13,325 nt of DNA from positions 1-13,325 of the forward strand of contig JACREK010000011.1 of NCBI GenBank assembly GCA_016218275.1. Reading direction: 5' to 3'. The notes beneath the pieces were generated by a model. That model searched no databases. It worked only from the letters and a program-made list of their open reading frames with translations, and was not told the origin of the DNA. Made by a program: the position numbers and the translations under genes. Of the stretch, positions 7,151-12,055 are shown piece by piece; the first letter of the stretch is position 1; each line of letters opens with the position of its first letter. The DNA is from Candidatus Gottesmanbacteria bacterium (GTDB taxonomy: Bacteria > Patescibacteriota > Microgenomatia > 2-02-FULL-39-11).

Positions 7151-8203
7151 GTGAAAATCATATTTTTCGGTTCATCTGAATATTGCCTGCCAATCTTGGA
7201 TAGCTTACTTAAGAATTTTCAACTACTCACCGTCGTTACTAAACAAGCTTCGGCTGCCCAACAATTTGCCAAATTACATAATATTGCAGTTTTCACTCCG
7301 AAAGATAAAAAAGGACTATTAGAACTTAAAGACCAAATATCATCGCTTGAACCTGATCTGGCAATTGTTGCCGATTATGGACTGATAATACCTGAAGAAA
7401 TCTTTGAGATTCCGAAAGTAAAAACTCTCAATATCCACTTCTCGCGCCTTCCTGCACTTCGCGGTCCATCACCGGTGCAATTTACTATTCTAACTGGCGA
7501 AAAAAGCGCCTGGATAACCGTCATTATTATGGCAAAAGAGATGGATATGGGAGATATAATTTGGCAAAAAGAGGTACCACTTGATAGTGGTAAATCAACA
7601 AATTATCCAATCAACAAATTATCCAATCAACAAATTGGAGAAACAACTGGGAGCCTTTATAAAAAGTTGTTCAATATTATTGCCTTGGAGCTTCCTGACA
7701 TTGTAAATAAATATATAAAAGGCGAAATTAAACCACAGAAACAAGATCACTCAAAAGCAACTTATACAAAAATTCTCACACGAGAAGACGGATATATTCC
7801 TCCAGACTTAATAAATGCAGCAATGAATGGTTTACCTGCAACTATTGAACAATTGGGTAAATGGATTCTTATTAAACAACTTTCTTCTCAATTAACAATT
7901 AACAATTATCAATTATCAATTGAGCGTGCTATCCGCGCCTTTACACCTTGGCCAGGAGTCTGGACAATCATTTCGCTAATAAAGGGCCGTAAAGACACCT
8001 CGGATGGTGGCGAGGCAACGACCTCGACTCCTCCGAGGTGGAGGGATCAAAACAATAGACGACTAAAAATCCTTAAAGTCCATCTAGCCTCGCAAGGTGA
8101 AACCTTGCAGGGAAAACTCATATTGGATCTTGTCCAGCTTGAGGGCAAAAATCCGGTTTCGTGGAAGCAGTTTAAAGAAGGATATCCAAATTTTACTTTT
8201 TGA
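7151..8203 (+). CDS. fmt: Methionyl-tRNA formyltransferase
   Basis: A 350-residue enzyme that transfers formyl from 10-formyl-tetrahydrofolate to initiator Met-tRNA. The N-terminal Rossmann-like domain shows IIFFGSSEY (3-11), VADYGLIIP (73-81) and the catalytic set Asn94, His96 (NIHFSRLPALRGPSP) and Asp135 (MDMGDI). The C-terminal domain shows RAFTPWPG (262-269) and LEGKNPVSWKQF (330-341). The start is GTG at 7151, chosen because the protein begins at the canonical first beta-strand; no Shine-Dalgarno. It is about 35 residues longer than usual. Four repeat-derived inserts explain this: about 148-163, 241-257, 279-303 and 313-321, all outside catalytic motifs. It lies downstream of def. Confidence 0.95.
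   Translation: MKIIFFGSSEYCLPILDSLLKNFQLLTVVTKQASAAQQFAKLHNIAVFTPKDKKGLLELKDQISSLEPDLAIVADYGLIIPEEIFEIPKVKTLNIHFSRLPALRGPSPVQFTILTGEKSAWITVIIMAKEMDMGDIIWQKEVPLDSGKSTNYPINKLSNQQIGETTGSLYKKLFNIIALELPDIVNKYIKGEIKPQKQDHSKATYTKILTREDGYIPPDLINAAMNGLPATIEQLGKWILIKQLSSQLTINNYQLSIERAIRAFTPWPGVWTIISLIKGRKDTSDGGEATTSTPPRWRDQNNRRLKILKVHLASQGETLQGKLILDLVQLEGKNPVSWKQFKEGYPNFTF
7593..7636. repeat. 16-bp tandem repeat in fmt
   Basis: Two and three-quarter copies of aatcaacaaattatcc. Encodes about residues 148-163 (STNYPINKLSNQQIG), a polar loop after the catalytic domain core. The unit is not a multiple of three. Confidence 0.9.
7890..7917. repeat. Heptamer repeat aattaac/aattatc x4 in fmt
   Basis: Two aattaac and two aattatc units in a row, read as QLTINNYQLS (about 247-256) between the two Fmt domains. 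Similar heptamers occur in the ligase gene at 5650-5697. Confidence 0.9.
7996..8040. repeat. Palindromic element in fmt
   Basis: Terminal inverted repeat cacctcgga / tccgaggtg with an inner cgagg/cctcg stem. Read in frame as about residues 283-297 within the polar insert GRKDTSDGGEATTSTPPRW of the C-terminal domain. Confidence 0.85.
8092..8108. repeat. Short hairpin in fmt
   Basis: Perfect 7-bp stem gcaaggt/accttgc with a gaa loop, read as ASQGETLQG (about 313-321) at a beta-turn of the C-terminal domain. Confidence 0.7.
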
Positions 8204-8219
8204 CCTCGCACACACCCGG

Positions 8220-8495
8220 TTATACCAACTTGCTTTCCGCCTCATCTATGGTAGTAATAAGTTCCTTATAAAAGAAGGTTTTTATTTCAGGTGCTGATTC
8301 GTTAACTCTTTTTGACAATTCTGCAATGGTAAAAACAGGCACCAGAAATAATTTGCGGGCATTCACTCGTCCTTCGACTTCGAGTAGATTATCCAACTTT
8401 TTGATCATCTTCACTTTCAGGCTGTTTACAACCCACGATTCCACGTCCTTCCTGATAGAAGGTGAAAGAGAAGAAAATATATCATTTCTTAACAT
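8220..8495 (-). CDS. Small hypothetical protein (91 residues)
   Basis: I do not recognise a family. The protein is soluble, charged and mostly helical in appearance (for example LKVKMIKKLDNLLEVEGRVNARKLF), with no signal peptide, membrane helix or metal-binding cysteines. It lies tail-to-tail with fmt (16-base gap) and head-to-head with mtaB. The start at 8495 is the first ATG after a candidate promoter and a terminator-like hairpin. Helix-favouring residues and an uninterrupted frame support a real gene; an overlapping plus-strand frame at 8326-8511 looks less protein-like. Confidence 0.6.
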   Translation of the reverse strand: MLRNDIFSSLSPSIRKDVESWVVNSLKVKMIKKLDNLLEVEGRVNARKLFLVPVFTIAELSKRVNESAPEIKTFFYKELITTIDEAESKLV

Positions 8496-8513
8496 AAGCC
8501 GCTTAAACTAAAA

Positions 8514-8533
8514 AATCAGCTTTTAAGCTGATT
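8514..8533 (-). terminator. Terminator-like hairpin just upstream of the 91-residue gene
   Basis: Stem aatcagctt (8514-8522) / aagctgatt (8525-8533). On the minus strand a run of six T follows (8515-8510). It is oriented to stop transcription heading into the 91-residue gene, about 20 bases before its ATG, so it may be an attenuator or simply another small palindrome. Confidence 0.45.
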
Positions 8534-8542
8534 GGACTGTGT

Positions 8543-8571
8543 AAAATACCACAAATGAACAAAATATGCAA
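8543..8571 (-). promoter_or_regulatory. Weak candidate promoter for the 91-residue gene
   Basis: TTGCAT (8571-8566), a 17-base spacer and TATTTT (8548-8543) on the minus strand. Each hexamer matches consensus only partly. A transcript would start near 8536 and meet the terminator-like hairpin at once. Confidence 0.25.
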
Positions 8572-8597
8572 ATTGTCTTTCCGAACTGACATCACAT

Positions 8598-8665
8598 GTC
8601 ATCCCGAACTTGTTTCGGGATCTCTGTTTAAATTAAAATAGATGCTGAAATAAATTCAGCATGAC
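8598..8665. repeat. Family-A element overlapping the start of mtaB
   Basis: Termini gtcatcccga and tcagcatgac. Two hairpins, cccgaacttgtttcggg and gctgaaataaattcagc, flank an A/T-rich middle. The layout is that of the 5591-5647 element in reverse. Its last bases contain the first in-frame ATG of mtaB (8661). Confidence 0.85.
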
Positions 8666-10082
8666 AAGTATGACGAAAACCTTTGCTTCCTTCTCTTTCG
8701 GCTGCCGTGTGAATCAGGCGGAGAAGGAGATGCTGGATAGACAATTGCTGGTAGCCGGGTTGCAATATTCAGAAAAAAGTCCCTCTCTATACATTATTAA
8801 TACCTGTGCGGTGACACAGAAAGCCGAAAGAGAAGCCAGACAGCTTATCTATCAAACCAAAAGAAAATGGCCTCAAATAAAGATTGTCATTACCGGCTGT
8901 GCGGCGACGAAATGGATAAATGAGGGAATTAAATTCCCCGATGCTGACTGGCTGATTGATAATGTTAATAAAGAGTATATTGCAGAATTGCTTTTACAAA
9001 AAATGCCTAAAACACCTGGAAGGTGGCCGAATGGTTTATCCTGTAAGGAACTCCTCCAGGTGAAGAAAGCAGGATCAGCTTCCGTCATCACACCTTCCAG
9101 GAGCCCATTCGGTCACCTGGAAGGAGTGATTCACAATGATAAATTCCTGCGATCAGGCAGACTCCTACTTAAAATCCAAGATGGCTGCCAGAGATTTTGT
9201 ACTTTTTGCATAGTACCCTACCTTCGCGGACAACCAAAATCTATTCCAATCGACCAACTTGTTAAAACTATTAATAAATTTACTTATATAAATAATTACC
9301 GGCCGGAAACAAAATATATAAATTCAAATAAATTTCTAAAAGAAGTAATTCTCACCGCGATCAACACCCAAGCCTATGGTTTCGACACCGGTGAATCCCT
9401 AATTGCTTTAGTGATTCAAATCACTAAAGCAACCAGAATTCCCAGAATCAGCTTTGGTTCCATACATCCGTGGAGCATCAATAATGAATTTTTCCAATTC
9501 TACGAATCAACGCTTTCCCACAACCGTCTGGTAAAATTTTTCCATATTCCGCTCCAATCAGGCTCAAATAAAATTCTCTCGCTGATGAAACGAGGTTATA
9601 CTCGTGAGGAATTTATCGAAAAACTTAAAACTCTGGAAAAAATCCACCCTCTAACTTTTATAGGAACCGATATAATCGTTGGCTTTCTGGAAGAAACAGA
9701 TAGCGATTTTGAAGATACATATAATTTTTTAAAAGACTCCCCTATCTCCAAATTCCATGTCTTCAGATTTTCCCCAAGAGAAAAAACGGCAGCTTATTTT
9801 ATGAAAAAAAGACTGAAGGAGCCAACTCCTGCCGAGAAGAACGAAAGAGCCAAATCATTAATAGAGCTTTCTAATAAGAAGTATCATAAATTTCTGGAAA
9901 AACACGTAGGCATTACCTTCCCGGCGCTTTTTTTGGAAAGAAAAATTGACGGACATCAGGAGGTCTTACTGGATAATCAGATTCCTACAATGATAAAAAC
10001 TACTAAAAATCTTACTGGAGAAATTAAAATTGTAAAGATAAATAAAATGACTTCAGATAAATTGATTGGAGAGTTGAAATAA
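8661..10082 (+). CDS. mtaB: MtaB-like tRNA (t6A37) methylthiotransferase
   Basis: A 473-residue radical-SAM enzyme of the MiaB/MtaB/RimO family, which adds a methylthio group; the MtaB type acts on t6A at tRNA position 37. The N-terminal UPF0004 domain supplies the auxiliary 4Fe-4S ligands Cys15 (GCRVN), Cys49 (NTCAVT) and Cys80 (TGCAA). The radical-SAM motif is CQRFCTFC (Cys176, 180, 183), and the C-terminus resembles a TRAM domain. Subtype is inferred from GCRVN and NTCAVT; a MiaB-type role cannot be excluded. ATG 8661 lies in a repeat end; ATG 8670 (MTKTFASFSFGC) fits the family better and is probably the real start. A palindromic insert occupies about residues 117-155, and a polar AT-rich stretch at about 202-225 may be another. 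Confidence 0.9.
   Translation: MTSMTKTFASFSFGCRVNQAEKEMLDRQLLVAGLQYSEKSPSLYIINTCAVTQKAEREARQLIYQTKRKWPQIKIVITGCAATKWINEGIKFPDADWLIDNVNKEYIAELLLQKMPKTPGRWPNGLSCKELLQVKKAGSASVITPSRSPFGHLEGVIHNDKFLRSGRLLLKIQDGCQRFCTFCIVPYLRGQPKSIPIDQLVKTINKFTYINNYRPETKYINSNKFLKEVILTAINTQAYGFDTGESLIALVIQITKATRIPRISFGSIHPWSINNEFFQFYESTLSHNRLVKFFHIPLQSGSNKILSLMKRGYTREEFIEKLKTLEKIHPLTFIGTDIIVGFLEETDSDFEDTYNFLKDSPISKFHVFRFSPREKTAAYFMKKRLKEPTPAEKNERAKSLIELSNKKYHKFLEKHVGITFPALFLERKIDGHQEVLLDNQIPTMIKTTKNLTGEIKIVKINKMTSDKLIGELK
9013..9124. repeat. Complex palindromic element inserted in frame in mtaB
   Basis: Inverted pair ggtggccgaatgg (9022-9034) / ccattcggtcacc (9105-9117) with one mismatch, plus direct copies of cacctggaagg at 9013-9023 and 9114-9124 and inverted relatives at 9051-9062 and 9091-9103. 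It is read as about 38 extra residues (117-155) between the UPF0004 and radical-SAM domains. Confidence 0.8.
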
Positions 10083-10100
10083 CATAGATATTATCCAGCC

Positions 10101-10141
10101 TCAACCCCAGGGGTTGAATTCAGTGGGGGTTGAATTCAGTG
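10101..10141. repeat. ggggttgaattcagtg tandem repeat with palindrome
   Basis: Two perfect 16-bp copies (10110-10125, 10126-10141) preceded by the palindrome tcaacccc-a-ggggttga (10101-10117). It lies at the convergent junction of mtaB and the MFS remnant and encodes that remnant's last residues. No T-run follows on either strand, so it is not an obvious terminator. Confidence 0.85.
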
Positions 10142-10385
10142 AATTCTTTGCTCCTAACAATCCAATCAGAAATATTATACCCATAATCACCGCTCCCATA
10201 ATACTTGGGCTAAATGGACTTACTTTCATTAGGGAAAAAATAGCAATAAGAATCCCTGACATAATCGGATCACCGCCGTATTGCTCTGTAAGAAGAGGAA
10301 GGATTGGAAAAACAATTCCGTAGCCGAGGAAATTGACAAAAACTACCAGAAAGATAAGAAATTTGGGAGAACGAAGAAACTTCAT
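10101..10385 (-). pseudogene. MFS transporter remnant with large internal deletion (copy 1)
   Basis: A 94-codon open frame. Residues 1-53 match the start of a 12-helix drug/sugar MFS exporter (SPKFLIFLVVFVNFLGYG, then GIVFPILPLL and SGILIAIFSLM). The frame then jumps to a single hydrophobic segment (IMGAVIMGIIFLIGLLGAKNS) that looks like a last helix, and ends in repeat-encoded residues (STPTEFNPWG). About 300 residues of a normal MFS protein are missing. The frame is open, so a small two- to three-helix protein could be made, but transport is not expected. It starts seven bases after the nucleotidyltransferase stop, so it sits in the same minus-strand transcription unit. A second, shorter copy of the same 5' end lies at 11411-11497. 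Confidence 0.75.
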
Positions 10386-10392
10386 TAGTGGT

Positions 10393-11055
10393 TTAAGCTG
10401 TCACCTTTCTTCCTATCTCTTTGGCTTTTTGGCGGAGGAAGTTTTTTAACTCATCTAAAGTCAAAGGTTTGATCATTTTGGGAAGTGCAACAAAATCATC
10501 AACTTTCAGCATATCCATTGCCAGAAGCTCAATATCAATATCCATACTTTTAAATTTCACCTCAGTGCTATACAAAAGATCCCAGATAGTGTATTTATCT
10601 CGAAGAATAAAGTATAAATCGACGAAATCTTTAACATCTGTCCGTTGACTAACAGTAGTCAGTTTATTCGAAGCAATATCTCTCAGACTGTCAATCTCTA
10701 TATTTTGATAGCTTTCACCTTTATCTATCCTTTTATAAGGATAATAACCAAAATCGACCTTAAAATTTGCTCCATTTGCAAAGGTCAGATCGAACCGATA
10801 AACAACTTCCGCAAACCTTGAGGTAAACTTAAAATGATATTTTTTACTCCAATCAGAAACTAAAGCAAAAATTATTTGGTTGTCGAATCTTTCTTCAGTA
10901 AAAAAATCCAAGTCTTCAGAGTACCGGTGTTGCAGATAAAACTCACTTAAAACAGTACCGCCAGTAAAATAGAAATTCTTCTGGATGTAATTGTGTTCAC
11001 TTATAGCTGCCAGTATAAGCTTTTGTTCTTTGGTGAGGATCTGTATTTTCCCCAT
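10393..11055 (-). CDS. AbiEii-type nucleotidyltransferase (putative toxin of a type IV-like TA pair)
   Basis: A 220-residue protein of the AbiEii/MNT-like nucleotidyltransferase group. The signature is FYFTGGTVLSEF (28-39), then RYSEDLDFF (44-52) with the two catalytic aspartates Asp48 and Asp50, a third candidate carboxylate Asp101 (FKVDFGYYPY), and the downstream DIASNKL...DVKDFVDLYF segment (126-149). Family members such as AbiEii of phage-resistance AbiE systems modify tRNA or nucleotides and are held in check by a partner. It is shorter than classical AbiEii (about 300 residues). Its start overlaps the upstream small gene by 55 bases, which suggests coupled expression. Being a toxin is inferred from family and layout, not shown. 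Confidence 0.8.
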   Translation of the reverse strand: MGKIQILTKEQKLILAAISEHNYIQKNFYFTGGTVLSEFYLQHRYSEDLDFFTEERFDNQIIFALVSDWSKKYHFKFTSRFAEVVYRFDLTFANGANFKVDFGYYPYKRIDKGESYQNIEIDSLRDIASNKLTTVSQRTDVKDFVDLYFILRDKYTIWDLLYSTEVKFKSMDIDIELLAMDMLKVDDFVALPKMIKPLTLDELKNFLRQKAKEIGRKVTA

Positions 11056-11240
11056 ATTAAAAGTTCAAACAGACGATGAGCTAAAGGACTAAGATTAAGT
11101 TTTTTCCAATATTTTTTGACTTCGGCAAGTTTTATCTTTTTTTTACCCGGACCGAAATTGATCATTCGCTCCAAAATAAAGATGCGGCCTTTTTCAGTTT
11201 TTTTCAATTCTTTCTCATCATAATCCCAAAGATAGACCAT
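11001..11240 (-). CDS. Small basic protein overlapping the nucleotidyltransferase; putative cognate partner
   Basis: A 79-residue, strongly basic protein beginning MVYLWDYDEKELKKTEKGR, with a conserved-looking RIFILERMINFGPGKKKIKL stretch and a helical RLFELLIWGKYR near the end. I recall similar short proteins beside nucleotidyltransferases in Microgenomates-type genomes, but cannot search. It lacks the winged-helix and C-terminal domains of AbiEi, the usual antitoxin of AbiEii. Position (upstream, same strand, 55-base overlap) makes it a candidate antitoxin. No Shine-Dalgarno precedes ATG 11240. Confidence 0.6.
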   Translation of the reverse strand: MVYLWDYDEKELKKTEKGRIFILERMINFGPGKKKIKLAEVKKYWKKLNLSPLAHRLFELLIWGKYRSSPKNKSLYWQL

Positions 11241-11300
11241 ATGCTTTATATTTTAGAGGAAAAACAATGTTCCAGCAAGACCAGGTATCAAAAGTAAGAT

Positions 11301-11401
11301 CTCAGACTTCCTGACACAACTATTATTGTTCGAGCGTAGTCGAGAACTTCTCGATTCGGCTTTCAGCCTCACTCGAAGAATAACGTGTCAGTAACTCTGA
11401 G
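11301..11401. mobile_element. MITE-like 101-bp palindromic element with a family-B core
   Basis: Terminal inverted repeats of 17 bases match at 15 positions (ctcagacttcctgacac, 11301-11317; gtgtcagtaactctgag, 11385-11401). Inside, attattgttcgag and ctcgaagaataac continue the stem, and gagaacttctc forms the centre, so almost the entire element can fold on itself. It has no coding capacity and could only move with enzymes from elsewhere. It lies directly after the MFS copy-2 stop. Confidence 0.7.
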
Positions 11402-11410
11402 TAGTTACTA

Positions 11411-11497
11411 TCAAAAAATGGGGAACACAATCCCATACCCCAAGTTGACAAATACTACCAAAAAGATAAGAAATTTGGGAGATTTGATGAAGTTCAT
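11411..11497 (-). pseudogene. MFS transporter remnant, first 28 codons only (copy 2)
   Basis: ATG 11497 opens a 28-codon frame (start MNFIKSPKFLIFLVVFVN, end LGYGIVFPIF) that stops at TGA 11413-11411. It is clearly homologous, in DNA and protein, to the beginning of copy 1 at 10385, but with one codon deleted (FVNFLGYG against FVNLGYG) and several silent changes, so the copies are not a recent exact duplication. The MITE-like element begins ten bases beyond the stop. The ATG sits three bases after the stop of the upstream coiled-coil gene, a junction as tight as that of copy 1. Confidence 0.75.
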
Positions 11498-11500
11498 TGA

Positions 11501-11737
11501 TTATGAAGATTGCGGTTGGAGTACTTCTTCAATCTTAACTATTCTAGTCTCGTGATCTTCAATCTGGTCTTTATAGCTCGTAACGATTGTCACCTCTTCG
11601 CGAAGATCTTTAATTTCTTTCATAAGTGCATCCATCTTGGAAAAAAATTCTTTCTTCGTAGGAAGAAACTTTATTTTCCCATCAACTATTTTATCAATTT
11701 CTTCAAGGTCTTTTTGTGTAAGCACATTCAAAATCAT
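11501..11737 (-). CDS. Small coiled-coil protein (78 residues)
   Basis: A soluble, charged protein with LTQKDLEEIDKIVDGKI at the start and a long heptad-like helix (about 28-70: KMDALMKEIKDLREEV, then HETRIVKIEEVL). No membrane segment or enzyme motif is present. Short coiled-coil proteins with this LTQKDL opening are, from memory, frequent in Patescibacteria and have no assigned role. It is divergent from the 11843 operon across a 105-base spacer and lies three bases upstream of MFS copy 2, so the two once formed an operon. A plus-strand frame over the same bases (11510-11746) is F/N-rich and looks like a shadow. Confidence 0.7.
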   Translation of the reverse strand: MILNVLTQKDLEEIDKIVDGKIKFLPTKKEFFSKMDALMKEIKDLREEVTIVTSYKDQIEDHETRIVKIEEVLQPQSS

Positions 11738-11802
11738 ACGATATGAAAAAAAATTTGTAAATATCTAAAAATAGGTAAAATTAACTCCATACCCTATAGT
11801 AT

Positions 11803-11831
11803 TTGACACGCCTACTAGAAAAGGGTATAAT
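11803..11831 (+). promoter_or_regulatory. Consensus sigma-70 promoter
   Basis: Perfect TTGACA (11803-11808), a 17-base spacer and perfect TATAAT (11826-11831). Transcription would begin at about 11838-11840, only three to five bases before the ATG at 11843, giving a leaderless or nearly leaderless mRNA. It is the best promoter in the window. Confidence 0.85.
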
Positions 11832-11842
11832 TCCCTCTTAAT

Positions 11843-12055
11843 ATGCAAAAGCAACCGGATTTCAAAATGGTTTTTGAAGAAGCCATCTTAGAGTTGTGTC
11901 AAAAGCTTCCCGTGAAAGACGTAAAAAGACTCGATTCTCTATTGGCTAAATCCCCTGGTCCAAATGCAACTATTAGGGGTATTATTTTGGCTTTTCCACA
12001 GTTTTCTCAGGTATTTAAAAGGTTGTTAAATCAGTACTTATATGTCAACAATTGA
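11843..12055 (+). CDS. Small hypothetical protein (70 residues), first gene of a leaderless operon
   Basis: I do not recognise a family. The protein is helical in appearance (MVFEEAILELCQKLPVKDVK, then a loop KSPGPNA and TIRGIILAFPQFSQVFKRLL), with no signal peptide or clear membrane helix. ATG 11843 is three to five bases after the predicted transcription start and has no room for a Shine-Dalgarno. The stop TGA (12053-12055) overlaps the next gene by 14 bases, so the two are probably translated in a coupled way. The tight fit to a perfect promoter argues that this is a real gene. Confidence 0.7.
   Translation: MQKQPDFKMVFEEAILELCQKLPVKDVKRLDSLLAKSPGPNATIRGIILAFPQFSQVFKRLLNQYLYVNN

Noticed and set aside
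8326..8511. Plus-strand 61-codon frame
   Set aside because: It is antisense to the 91-residue gene and its product is low in charged helical pattern; less convincing as a protein.
4134..9124. CRISPR array
   Set aside because: Repeats are palindromes of different families at irregular spacing inside genes; there are no regular direct repeats with spacers and no cas genes.
10101..10141. Bidirectional terminator between mtaB and the MFS remnant
   Set aside because: The palindrome is there, but no T-run follows on either strand and the loop would be a single base; a repeat is the better reading.
10101..10385. Functional small multidrug transporter
   Set aside because: It matches only the first two helices and last helix of a 12-helix MFS protein and ends in repeat-encoded residues; a deletion remnant is more likely.
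11245..11250. TATAAA as the -10 box for the 79-residue gene
   Set aside because: It lies only four bases before the ATG, so transcription would begin inside the gene, and no good -35 is present at 17 bases.
11510..11746. Plus-strand 78-codon frame
   Set aside because: Phe/Asn-rich antisense shadow of the coiled-coil gene, without recognisable structure.
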